From Chromatiales bacterium (GTDB lineage: Bacteria; Pseudomonadota; Gammaproteobacteria; Steroidobacterales; GCA-2729495), in contig JACKNI010000002.1 in assembly GCA_024234935.1 (NCBI GenBank), positions 62,001 to 126,000 on the forward strand: a stretch of DNA of 64,000 nt, given 5' to 3'. The notes under the pieces are model-generated. The model was not told where the DNA came from, searched no databases, and was given only the letters and a program-made list of their open reading frames with translations. The translations under genes and the position numbers were made by a program. Positions 33,870 to 42,045 of this stretch are shown one piece after another. Positions within the stretch are counted from its first letter, which is position 1. Each line of letters starts with the position of its first letter.

Positions 33870-34184
33870 TCAGTCCGGCAGCAGTACGACACTGTCGACC
33901 ACGCTCTCGCCAGGCTTCGCGAGGCCGATCCTCACACGCATGCCGGGCTTCAGCTCGCCAAGCTCAAGGCGCGTACCCTGTGGCCAGGTCACGGTTGCCC
34001 GGCCCGAGAGGCTGTAATCAGTGCCGTTTGCGCGGATCTCCCTGGCCGGAACATCGACCGCTTCAATCCTGATCACCAGCTGCTCCGCAGGCTCGCCGGC
34101 GAACAGCACCGTCGATGCCAGCAGCGAGCAAAACGCCAGCGCCTTGATCAGCGCAACCGGGACCCTGTGATCGTTTCGTTGCAT
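33870..34184 (-). CDS. Small exported protein in the pilY2 position
   Basis: 104 residues with a signal-like N-terminus (VALIKALAFCSLLASTVLFAGE). The remainder is beta-rich (EQLVIRIEAVDVPAREIRANGTDYSLSGRATVTW, RVRIGLAKPG). It lies exactly where Pseudomonas aeruginosa has pilY2, between pilY1 and pilE, and is of similar size; the homology is by position rather than a motif I can cite. ATG 34184 follows GAGGAAG with six-base spacing; a GTG at 34199 overlaps the pilY1 stop. Confidence 0.7.
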   Translation of the reverse strand: MQRNDHRVPVALIKALAFCSLLASTVLFAGEPAEQLVIRIEAVDVPAREIRANGTDYSLSGRATVTWPQGTRLELGELKPGMRVRIGLAKPGESVVDSVVLLPD

Positions 34185-34195
34185 GTTTCGCTTCC

Positions 34196-37100
34196 TCACT
34201 GGATTTCACGCCAGGACAGGCGTCCCTTCTGGTTGCCCGCATTCTCGATGGTCGTATCGATCTTGCCCTTGCTGCCGCTGGCGTACTTGCATTCGATGTT
34301 GCCCGCTCCGCAGCTGCTGATGATGCCTGGCGTCTTGATGATGCCTTCCTTCGACTTGCGGCCACTGGCGGCAACCAGCGGGCTGTCCGGATCATTTGGA
34401 TCCAGGTGCACGAAGTCTTCGACATCGAAGGCGAAATCCCGGTTCAGGTCGAAGGGTGAAGACTCCAGACGAGACCCCGACAGGGCGTCCAGCTCCATCA
34501 GCCAGCTGTCACCGCCGGCCGAACACTGGTCGCCGGAGGGTATGACGGTCGTGAAGATGATTCTCCCGGCACGCAATATCGGCGTGCTGACCTGGCGCTC
34601 GCCCGAAGTCGGCAGGTCAAGGTACCAGCCGTCGTCGTCATCCTCGATCACATTATTGGTGGTGACGCGGATGCCTTCGATATGGCCATCGAAGTTGATC
34701 ACCTGTTCATTCAGCACTTCCTGCTTCACCAGAGTCGAGCGCCCGGCTGCTGGCAGGACCAGCGTCGTTGCGCCCTTCTCGTTCTTGTCACGGATTGCAT
34801 AGACCGTATTGGCGCCGGTACCCACACCGTTGTCACCGTCCGCAAAATAGCGGCCGGTGCCGAAGTACACGAAGTAGCCGGCAGGCGGGCTGATACCCAC
34901 CTCGGGGCGCGCAGTGATGGGCTGGCGATTCCCCGCCGTGCACGGATCGCTGCTGCAGGCTGTATACAGTGGCGCCGGTGCGCCGCCACTGCTGAATGCC
35001 ACATGCCAGTCGGCCGGGTTGCTGCTGCTCAGGTCAAACTTCCACATGTTGCCCTTGAGATCGCCGGCATAGACGAAATCCGTAATCCGGTCCGCATCGA
35101 CGTCCACAGGCGTCGGGTTGGACAGGCCGTTGTCACCGCCAACGCCGGTATCGATCTCCCGGATGATTGCACCGGTCTTCAGGTCAAGCACGAAAAGTTC
35201 CGCGTTGCCGCCACTGTTATAGCCGTTGGCCACGATTGCAACCCACTTGTCATTGGCCAGCCGCGCGATCGTGGGACTCGGGATTGCCACGCCCATGTTG
35301 GAGTCATCTGCGGATGTAAACTCCCACATGACGTTGCCGGCGGAAAAACTGCCGGGGGCAGTTACATTCAGCGCATAGATACCCTTGCCCCCGCCCCCCA
35401 GGCTGCCCAGCAGAATGGTTCGCCAGCTGCCATCGATGTAGGCGTCCATGGCGCGCGGCGCACCGTCGTTGATCAGGCGGTGATTGGTGTTGAAGGACGA
35501 ATGCGTGAGCGCACTGAGCTGCGGATAAACGGCATTCGGCATGTAGGCCATCAGCTCCACGCCGGTCTCCGCGTTGAAACCATGCAGCATGCCGTCGTTG
35601 GCCGCCACATAAACGGTGGGCGTCCGGCCGGTATAGGCCGCACTCTCCCGGAAAGTCAGATAGGAGCTTCCTTCTGTCCCCGGCAAGACGTCAAAACCAT
35701 AGTTCTGCTGCCCCACATAGGTCGGATCCGAATTCACGATATCGCCCAGCACCGAGCTGCGCGGCCGGAAAGCAACACCATTTGGCGCTTCGTTGGAACG
35801 ATCACCACGCAGGTACAGCAGGCGGTTTGCGCCATTGCCGTCAGCCGTGCCGAATACATTCTTGTTGAGCTCGGCCTGCTGGCCGGCTGTCAGGTTGGCC
35901 CAGGCGAATACCCGGCCGCGTGAACCCAGTGCCGCACTCGGGTCGTAAGTGTAGATGTTGCGATCGCCGGCGGCAGGCATCAGCTCGGCCGCGTTCCAGC
36001 CAGTACGCGTGTTGCCATTTCCCAGGTCAAGCGATGGGACCGATTCCCCTTCTTCCAGGTTGGCGATGCTGCCGTCGTCGCCAATCGGATAGGCCAGCAG
36101 CTGTCCGCCCCAGTCCTTGCTCGAGAAACGCGCCTGGTAGATGAAGGTATCAGAGGCCAGTCGCGTCGAGTTGGTGGCCACCGAAGCAGCTGAACCGGTG
36201 CGCCGGGCGATATCGGCCAGTGCCGCCTGCAGGGCGATGGTCAGGGATGCCTGGTCATTGGCCTGGTAGTAGCGCCCGGTGCCGTACTGCGCAGCATCTG
36301 CCAGCATCTGGTTTGCTGCCGTAAACCCGACCGTATAGGTCACGAGGTTCTGGCGGGGATCATCAGGATCATCAAAGCTCTTGCCGGTGTCATCGTTCCC
36401 GGTGCGCATGTCGATGTCATAGGCGAACTTCGCCATGTCGTCGAGGTACAGGGTATTGCCCTCGTCGGTCGAGGCGCCGGTCTTGAAACCATCCGAGTAC
36501 TGCGGGAAATTCGGGTAATCCGACGCCAGTGTGGTCGGCGCCAGGTTGTCCCAGTTTGGCAGCGCGCGGCTGGTGTCCGCAACGTCCGCGGGATCATTGT
36601 TCGGAAAACTATCATCCTGGGTCGGATAGCCGTCGGTAATGACGATCACGAAGCTCTTCTGGCAGCGATACCGGATCGGACTCGTGTAGTAGACGTTTCC
36701 GTTGTACTCGCTCTTGAGACCACGGAAATAGCGCGTGACCTCGTACAGCGTCTCGGCGAGCGGCGTCCAGGTGGTCGCGCTCAGGGCGGCAATGGAGGTA
36801 TTGAGTGCGGCGGTGGTCGCGCCGCAGTTCTGAACGATCTGGCCACCGGCATCGGTATTGAAGCGGGTCAGACCGAGGCGCAGATTGGCATTGTCGTTGA
36901 CCACCTGGGTAGCGACATTGCGAGCCACGGCCATGCGGTAGGTATTCGGGATCTGTCCACCGGTCAGATTGGTGTTGTTGGCATAGGTCTGGAAGAGGTA
37001 GTTGAGATAGTTGCCGGAATAGCGGGTATTCCGCCCGCCGACCGGATCCGGCAGGACCATGCATTTGGTCACCCCGGCACTATTCCTGCCCCGCACCCAA

Positions 37101-37402
37101 CCGACCGCACAGGTACCGCGTGCCAGATCCGAATGATAGATATTGCCATCTGTCGAGCTCCAGCCCCAGCCGGGATAGGTGACACTCGGGTTGAAACCGG
37201 TGGCCCAGATGATGTTGTTCATGCTGCCCGAGTTGTCGACCACCAGCATCACGTTCGGCGTGACGCCGGCGGCGATGAACAGCGGCATCTGGGCAATCGA
37301 CACCGCATTGCCCGCCTGGCTCATGGTCAGCAGGAAGGCGGCGAGAAATGTGGACATCCCGGTCCGGAGAGAGCTGCGCATATCGTGCCTCCAATGGCTC
37401 AT
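34196..37402 (-). CDS. pilY1: Type IV pilus biogenesis / adhesin protein PilY1
   Basis: 1068 residues. Signal peptide at the N-terminus, then a von Willebrand A domain with the MIDAS motif VVDNSGSMNN near residue 56, extended by KSFVIVITDGYPTQDDSF. The C-terminal half is the PilC-type beta-propeller (VYVAANDGMLHGFNAETG, WRTILLGSLGGGGKGIYALN) with a calcium-site segment VDVDADRITDFVYAGD. PilY1 caps or regulates pili and can act as mechanosensor and adhesin. The pilus operon order around it is intact. Confidence 0.94.
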   Translation of the reverse strand: MSHWRHDMRSSLRTGMSTFLAAFLLTMSQAGNAVSIAQMPLFIAAGVTPNVMLVVDNSGSMNNIIWATGFNPSVTYPGWGWSSTDGNIYHSDLARGTCAVGWVRGRNSAGVTKCMVLPDPVGGRNTRYSGNYLNYLFQTYANNTNLTGGQIPNTYRMAVARNVATQVVNDNANLRLGLTRFNTDAGGQIVQNCGATTAALNTSIAALSATTWTPLAETLYEVTRYFRGLKSEYNGNVYYTSPIRYRCQKSFVIVITDGYPTQDDSFPNNDPADVADTSRALPNWDNLAPTTLASDYPNFPQYSDGFKTGASTDEGNTLYLDDMAKFAYDIDMRTGNDDTGKSFDDPDDPRQNLVTYTVGFTAANQMLADAAQYGTGRYYQANDQASLTIALQAALADIARRTGSAASVATNSTRLASDTFIYQARFSSKDWGGQLLAYPIGDDGSIANLEEGESVPSLDLGNGNTRTGWNAAELMPAAGDRNIYTYDPSAALGSRGRVFAWANLTAGQQAELNKNVFGTADGNGANRLLYLRGDRSNEAPNGVAFRPRSSVLGDIVNSDPTYVGQQNYGFDVLPGTEGSSYLTFRESAAYTGRTPTVYVAANDGMLHGFNAETGVELMAYMPNAVYPQLSALTHSSFNTNHRLINDGAPRAMDAYIDGSWRTILLGSLGGGGKGIYALNVTAPGSFSAGNVMWEFTSADDSNMGVAIPSPTIARLANDKWVAIVANGYNSGGNAELFVLDLKTGAIIREIDTGVGGDNGLSNPTPVDVDADRITDFVYAGDLKGNMWKFDLSSSNPADWHVAFSSGGAPAPLYTACSSDPCTAGNRQPITARPEVGISPPAGYFVYFGTGRYFADGDNGVGTGANTVYAIRDKNEKGATTLVLPAAGRSTLVKQEVLNEQVINFDGHIEGIRVTTNNVIEDDDDGWYLDLPTSGERQVSTPILRAGRIIFTTVIPSGDQCSAGGDSWLMELDALSGSRLESSPFDLNRDFAFDVEDFVHLDPNDPDSPLVAASGRKSKEGIIKTPGIISSCGAGNIECKYASGSKGKIDTTIENAGNQKGRLSWREIQ

Positions 37403-37413
37403 TCTGGGTCGCC

Positions 37414-37968
37414 TCAGCGCTTGAACGTGGTCTGCAGTGTGACCCTGGCATTGCCTGCCATGCCCACACCGCGCGCCGTCACGCGATAAAAGGTTGCTTC
37501 ATCCACGGTGGTATCTGCAGCCAGGCTTTCGCCCGGCGTCGGCACCCGTGGCAACTGCTCGACAATGTAATCAGCCGTGGCGCCGCCAAGATCGTCCATC
37601 GCGGCATCAAGGGCTGCATCGGCGTGAACAGCCGCGGCGTTGTTCCAGTCCAGGGTTTCCCAGAGCGGCATGTCGTCGGGATCAGCCGGCTTGTACAGGC
37701 CACCGTTCGCGCCGCCGAAAACCGGTATCACCGGCACCTGGGCAATCAGTTCACCGGCGCGCAGCCCGGCCTCGGCCGCCTGGAAAGCAACATTGCGATC
37801 CTGGGTATTGCCGGTCATGCGCTCTTCGAGCAGCGTCATGCGGGCACTGGCCGTTGCGAGCAGCGTCAACACGAGCAGCATGACCAGTGCGATGACCATC
37901 GCGGCACCACGCTGCGCCTGCATCCCTTTCCGCACCGGAGATTTCCTGAAAGCTGATTTCATGTTCAT
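37414..37968 (-). CDS. pilX: Minor pilin assembly protein PilX
   Basis: 184 residues. The leader ends QRGAAMVIALVMLLVLTLLATASARMTLLEERMTGN, the PilX-specific variant of the pilin helix with the downstream ARMTLLEERMTGNTQDRNVAFQAAEAGLRAGE block. Ends in a Thr-Ala-rich C-terminal domain. Its start overlaps pilW by four bases, and pilY1 follows 11 bases after its stop. Part of the tip-priming minor pilin complex. Confidence 0.9.
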   Translation of the reverse strand: MNMKSAFRKSPVRKGMQAQRGAAMVIALVMLLVLTLLATASARMTLLEERMTGNTQDRNVAFQAAEAGLRAGELIAQVPVIPVFGGANGGLYKPADPDDMPLWETLDWNNAAAVHADAALDAAMDDLGGATADYIVEQLPRVPTPGESLAADTTVDEATFYRVTARGVGMAGNARVTLQTTFKR

Positions 37969-39017
37969 GACAAGCGGTTTCTCACTGCCACAGTAAAGCT
38001 CACGACCTGCCGCAGACGACCATCGCTGAACGGGCCGACTGCCGCTTCATTGAGCAGAACGAATGTGCGCGGATCGGCGTCAGCCACCTGTTCCCGCACA
38101 CTGGATACCAGCAAGGCAACCTGCACGCTGACGACGTTATTCCAGTTGACGACGGTATCGGCAGTCCGGTACAGGTCGGGCACCTGGTCGTTGCCGATGG
38201 TGTCTTCGCCGTACAGGATCTGCATGTCTTCGACGCCCTCGGCGAGTTCCTGCGGGGCACCGCTGCCGACGCGCCGCCAGAGACCTGGGATGCCGGCAGC
38301 GTTGTTGCGTATGAAGTAGGTGGTGGTACGCAGCGTGAAGAGTTGTGCGCCGGCAGTGTAACGGCGGGCCAGGTTCTTGCTGCTGTTGCCCGGCGTGCCG
38401 GCGCCGGCCTCGTGGGCGATGGTGCCGGAACCTTCATCAAAACCGGTAACTTCGAATATCGCCGACCCCCCGCAATCACTGACCAGCATGATATCTCCGG
38501 CAGCCGGAGTGTCCGGCGCGGCCGGGTCTAGATCGATTACCGTCACGGGATCGCCGGAACTGTTAACCATGTTGGCAGTGAGCTGCAGATCCGGATTATC
38601 GACCGTACGGATCACCAGCACGTCGGTATCTGCAACGACGACGTTGCCGCCTGCCGTAATCTCGCCGGGCAGATCGGCGCTCACCACGTCCTCGAAACCT
38701 TCGACATGCCGGGCATAGTTGTTGAGGAAGTCGTTCGGATTGTTGAGCGTGTTCACGACAGTCCCCAGGTCGCGCAGGCAGCCACGGAAGCCGGCCATCT
38801 GCAGATCCCGCTGGATCAGCTGTGTGGCGTAGCGCGAGACTTCCTGCCGGCCGCTGAGCCCGCCCTGCATGTCGTTCTGGCGCTTTGTGCTCAGGTAGAT
38901 CTGCACAACTGCACCGGTAACGATGATGCCGAGCGTCACGGCGATCATGATCTCGACCAGGCCGATGCCGCGCTGGTGCCTGATTCCGGTGAAAGCCTGC
39001 CTGTTGAAGCCGTTCAT
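37965..39017 (-). CDS. pilW: Minor pilin PilW
   Basis: 350 residues from ATG 39017. N-terminus HQRGIGLVEIMIAVTLGIIVTGAVVQIYLSTKRQND is the PilW pilin helix, with the R-D-L-Q-M-A-G-F-R-G-C motif typical of PilW a little downstream. The large C-terminal domain is beta-rich. Overlaps pilV by ATGA and pilX by four bases, so these are translationally coupled. Confidence 0.91.
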   Translation of the reverse strand: MNGFNRQAFTGIRHQRGIGLVEIMIAVTLGIIVTGAVVQIYLSTKRQNDMQGGLSGRQEVSRYATQLIQRDLQMAGFRGCLRDLGTVVNTLNNPNDFLNNYARHVEGFEDVVSADLPGEITAGGNVVVADTDVLVIRTVDNPDLQLTANMVNSSGDPVTVIDLDPAAPDTPAAGDIMLVSDCGGSAIFEVTGFDEGSGTIAHEAGAGTPGNSSKNLARRYTAGAQLFTLRTTTYFIRNNAAGIPGLWRRVGSGAPQELAEGVEDMQILYGEDTIGNDQVPDLYRTADTVVNWNNVVSVQVALLVSSVREQVADADPRTFVLLNEAAVGPFSDGRLRQVVSFTVAVRNRLS

Positions 39018-39481
39018 AGCGTCGTACTCAGCACCAGCGACATGGCACGGCTGTCGTCCGGGTTGTTGTCGGAGGCATCCGTCCACTGCACCGTGATCGT
39101 TGCGACATTGCTGTTGTCGACCTGGACCGCACCCTGGCCGGATGGCAGCGCGGCCTCAAGCGCATCCTTCCAGGCGTTCAGGTCATCGCCTTCGACACCG
39201 CCCACACCCGGATCGGCACCCATCGCCAGGTTGTAGACCTTGCCGGGACCGATGGCCCTGTTGCGGTTGGCACGCATGCGCTCGAGGATGTCCTGTGCAA
39301 GCGTGGTGGCGACGAAGCGCTCGCCGGAACTGTTGCTGTTCTGTACGCTGGTCAGCTGCAGGCCGGCAAGGCCGAGCAGGCCGATCGAAACCAGCACGAC
39401 CGTGATCAGTACTTCAATGAGGGTGATGCCCGACTGGTGCCGGATATGTCCTGGAATCTTCACGACAGGCTTCCTGTTCAT
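39014..39481 (-). CDS. pilV: Minor pilin PilV
   Basis: 155 residues with HQSGITLIEVLITVVLVSIGLLGLAGLQLTSVQNSNSSGERFVAT, the PilV-type GITLIEVL leader followed by the LLGLAGLQ segment and the QDILERMRANRNRA stretch. ATG 39481 overlaps the preceding gene's TGA (ATGA at 39481-39478); ATG 39490 is an alternative. Confidence 0.9.
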   Translation of the reverse strand: MNRKPVVKIPGHIRHQSGITLIEVLITVVLVSIGLLGLAGLQLTSVQNSNSSGERFVATTLAQDILERMRANRNRAIGPGKVYNLAMGADPGVGGVEGDDLNAWKDALEAALPSGQGAVQVDNSNVATITVQWTDASDNNPDDSRAMSLVLSTTL

Positions 39482-40056
39482 GTTCCACATGCCACATGGC
39501 TGAGCGTGGCCCGTCCCTGCGGATTGATGACGATCTGCCGGTTCTGGTCACCCGAACAGTCGGGAACAGACAGCAGGAATGACACCTGGCCACCACTGAG
39601 GAAGCCGCTGGGGGTATAGGAAATGAAGTTCGTGTTGCTGGCGAGCGTCGCCTCGCCGGACAAAGCCGGCAATACGCGCAGCACGGTATCGGGCGGCACT
39701 GCCGCATCGTCCACGGTGCCGAGGGCTCCGGCAGCATCCGTAAACACGATCCAGCCCGGCGTCCATACCGTAAACAGGCCGCCGACGGGATCACAGCTCT
39801 CGCCGTCGGTACTCGCACAGACAGACACCGGAATGCCGCGGGTTACCGCTTCGTTGCGGGCCAGCGCCAGCGCACCGACCAGTGCATTGCTCTGTTCGGC
39901 GGCGCGGTTGTTCTGCAGAAAATCACGAAAAGCGGGAATGGCCATCGCACTGAGAATTGCCACGATGGACAGCGCGGCCAGCAGCTCAATGGCTGTCATG
40001 CCCCGATGGCCTGAAACCAGACCGGTACGCCGTGTATGCAGGCAGGAACGAAACAC
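39478..40056 (-). CDS. Minor pseudopilin, FimT/FimU (GspH) family
   Basis: 192 residues. Leader GHRGMTAIELLAALSIVAILSAMAIPAFRDFLQNNRAAEQSN fits GspH/FimT pilins, though the usual Gly-Phe-Thr at the cleavage site is Gly-Met-Thr. Then NALVGALALARNEAVTRGIPVSVCAS is the GspH signature. First gene of the minor-pilin operon; the gene could be called fimT or fimU. FimT homologues bind DNA in natural transformation. Confidence 0.87.
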   Translation of the reverse strand: MFRSCLHTRRTGLVSGHRGMTAIELLAALSIVAILSAMAIPAFRDFLQNNRAAEQSNALVGALALARNEAVTRGIPVSVCASTDGESCDPVGGLFTVWTPGWIVFTDAAGALGTVDDAAVPPDTVLRVLPALSGEATLASNTNFISYTPSGFLSGGQVSFLLSVPDCSGDQNRQIVINPQGRATLSHVACGT

Positions 40057-40254
40057 CCGTCATCTCCGCGTCTTCCAGATGGGTGCAACTATGGCGATCG
40101 AGGCCCGCGGAGACCGTGACGCACTTCCGTTTTCCACGGAAAAATCCATATTTTTCATCAGCTTACAACCGCTCGTCGGCAGAAACGACCGCTTGTCCCT
40201 TATGTCGCAGGGACATGCTAGCCTTGCCCGCCCTGCCGAACGGAGACCTTGACC
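40057..40254. other. Divergent intergenic region
   Basis: 198 bases between the minor-pilin operon and the parvulin gene. It must hold the promoters for both; I see no clear consensus hexamer pair or operator. Confidence 0.4.
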
Positions 40255-40536
40255 ATGACCAAAGCGAGCGCCCGCCACATCCTCGTCGACGACAAAAGCA
40301 GCTGCGAAGCCCTGAAGTCCCGCATCGAAGCAGGCGAGGACTTTGCCGATATCGCCCGTGAACACTCCAACTGTCCCTCCGGACAACAGGGTGGTGATCT
40401 CGGCGAGTTCCGGCCGGGGCAGATGGTGAAGGAATTTGATCAGGTGGTATTCAGCGCCGAGGTCGGCAAGGTACACGGTCCGGTACAGACACAGTTTGGC
40501 TACCATCTGATCGAAATCACGCAACGCACGGCCTGA
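40255..40536 (+). CDS. Small PpiC-type parvulin peptidyl-prolyl isomerase
   Basis: 93 residues, a single free-standing parvulin domain: KASARHILVDD at the start, the GEDFADIAREHSNCPSGQQGGDLGEFRPGQMVKEFD core and FGYHLIEI at the end. No signal peptide, so cytoplasmic like E. coli PpiC. GGAG at 40242 precedes ATG 40255 by nine bases. Confidence 0.92.
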   Translation: MTKASARHILVDDKSSCEALKSRIEAGEDFADIAREHSNCPSGQQGGDLGEFRPGQMVKEFDQVVFSAEVGKVHGPVQTQFGYHLIEITQRTA

Positions 40537-40552
40537 TGGCTGCCGGCCTGTC

Positions 40553-41152
40553 ATGAGAACGGAGCGGCAATTTGTACTCGGCGTGGATCTCGACGGCGTG
40601 GTCGCGGATTTTGCGCGCGGGCTGAAGCCTGTCGCTGCCGAGTGGCTGGGCCTCGCCGAACAGCAACTGACCGATGAGATCAGTTATGGCTTCGGCGAAT
40701 GGGGGCTGGAGGCTGCCGGGGGCTACGATGCCCTGCATCGTTTTGCGGTGAAGGAACGCGAGCTGTTCGCGCGCCTGCCGCCGGTCAGCGGTGCACCGGC
40801 GGCGTTGCGCCGACTCGACACCATCCCCGAAGTCCGCATCCGCATCATCACCCACCGCCTGTATATCCATTGGTTCCACAAGGAAGCGATCCGGCAGACC
40901 ACCGAGTGGCTGGAGCGACACGGCATTCCCTACTGGGACCTGTGCTTCATGCGCGACAAGGCAGCCGTCGGTGCCGACCTGTATCTGGAGGACAGTCCCG
41001 ACAACATCAGGGCGCTGCGCGCCACCGGTCATGAAACCATCGTCGTGGTGAATTCAACCAACCGCGAGCTTCCACCGCCGCGCGCAACCGACTGGGATGG
41101 CATCGAGCGGCTGGTGCGTGAGCGGGTTGCACTCTGGCGGCAGCAAGGTTGA
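40553..41152 (+). CDS. 5'(3')-deoxyribonucleotidase-like HAD hydrolase
   Basis: 199 residues. HAD motif I GVDLDGVVADF with the nucleophile and acid-base aspartates, a helical cap, IITHRLYIHWFHKEAIRQTTEWLE, motif III lysine in FMRDKAAVG and motif IV DLYLEDSPDNIRAL. This resembles the NT5C/5'-nucleotidase group, which dephosphorylates deoxynucleotides, but substrate range is inferred. It follows the parvulin gene by 16 bases and may share its promoter. Confidence 0.83.
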   Translation: MRTERQFVLGVDLDGVVADFARGLKPVAAEWLGLAEQQLTDEISYGFGEWGLEAAGGYDALHRFAVKERELFARLPPVSGAPAALRRLDTIPEVRIRIITHRLYIHWFHKEAIRQTTEWLERHGIPYWDLCFMRDKAAVGADLYLEDSPDNIRALRATGHETIVVVNSTNRELPPPRATDWDGIERLVRERVALWRQQG

Positions 41153-41225
41153 AGCTGCATAAGCGGTAACTTTGCAGAGATTGCCGACTTGTTGGTCACA
41201 GCGGCGCGGCGCAGGATTTGCCGCA

Positions 41226-41492
41226 ATGATCTCCCGACTCATCGCCGCCTGGCCCCTGGAACGCTATCAGCTGTGGCTCACCTACGCCGATGGCACCGAA
41301 GGTGTCGTCGACCTCGAGGAACAACTGGCGCCCTGGTCGCTGGAAACATTGCGCGATGTCCGCGAGTTCCGGAAGCTGCGCATCGATCGCAGCCGCAGCC
41401 TGATCGTCTGGCCCGGCGGGGTCGATCTGGATACGCATACCCTGTACCGGGAACTCAGACGCCGGCGTTGCCGCAAGACGGCTGGCAGATGA
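41226..41492 (+). CDS. DUF2442 domain protein
   Basis: 88 residues; ISRLIAAWPLERYQLWLTYADGTEGVVDLEEQL and a later VWPGGVDLDTHTLYREL correspond to the DUF2442 pattern. Such small proteins often lie near toxin-antitoxin or chaperone genes; no function assigned. ATG 41226. Confidence 0.78.
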   Translation: MISRLIAAWPLERYQLWLTYADGTEGVVDLEEQLAPWSLETLRDVREFRKLRIDRSRSLIVWPGGVDLDTHTLYRELRRRRCRKTAGR

Positions 41493-41522
41493 TCCTGGCA
41501 ACCCCATGCAATAATTCCGCGC

Positions 41523-41900
41523 ATGTCCGGAACCCCTGCGAATTCGCGCGATCATGGCGTACGAGTGATACGTAGCGAAGAGGTCAGCCAGGGTGGTGCC
41601 GGAGATCTTGCTGTCCGGCTTGTAGCCGAACTCAGCCACGCACCAGGCGGCCACGGCACACTGGCTGCCCGCAGCCTGGAACTTGCGCCCGGCGCCAGTC
41701 AGGCACCTCCTCATCAGGGGCCCACCGAAAGCGTCATCTGCGTGATCAGCGGCCGGGCCACGATCCGCTGGGGCGAGAGCCTGGAGTCCTGTTGCACCGC
41801 CGGGCCCGGCGATCTGGTTGTCATCCCGGCCCGGGTACCGCATCAGGAAGATAATGCCGGCGGTACAGAAGCGCTGCGCTATCTGCTACTGACCACCTGA
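41523..41900 (+). CDS. Cupin domain protein
   Basis: 125 residues with a conserved-barrel cupin: PPHQGPTESVICVISGRATIRWG (motif 1 with a single His) and GPGDLVVIPARVPHQEDNAG (motif 2 with a His). Metal site and substrate not assignable. Its TGA stop (41898-41900) is inside the left end of a repeat cluster. Confidence 0.84.
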   Translation: MSGTPANSRDHGVRVIRSEEVSQGGAGDLAVRLVAELSHAPGGHGTLAARSLELAPGASQAPPHQGPTESVICVISGRATIRWGESLESCCTAGPGDLVVIPARVPHQEDNAGGTEALRYLLLTT

Positions 41901-42045
41901 AAGGTGCCGCACCTAAAAGGTGCCAGATTTATTTTTTCTCCGCTAAAAAGGTGCCATAAAAAGGTGCCAGATTTATTTTTTCCGTTGAGAAAAAATAAAT
42001 CTGGCACCTTTTTAGCGTGGCACCTTTTTAGCGGCACCTTTCAGG
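41896..42045. repeat. Composite inverted repeat cluster (GGTGCC family), left of the molybdenum gene
   Basis: The outer ends CCTGAAAGGTGCCGC (41896-41910) and its exact complement (42031-42045) form a perfect 15-bp terminal inverted repeat. Inside are forward copies of AGGTGCCAGATTTATTTT (near 41918 and 41962) and a reverse copy (near 42007), plus shorter GGTGCC/GGCACC copies, so the whole 150 bases can fold into a long hairpin. The outer ends contain both flanking genes' stop codons (cupin TGA at 41898; molybdenum gene TGA at 42043-42041). Confidence 0.85.

Noticed and set aside
41896..42045. Repeat cluster as a CRISPR array
   Set aside because: Copies are inverted, irregularly spaced and of unequal length; no spacers and no cas genes.
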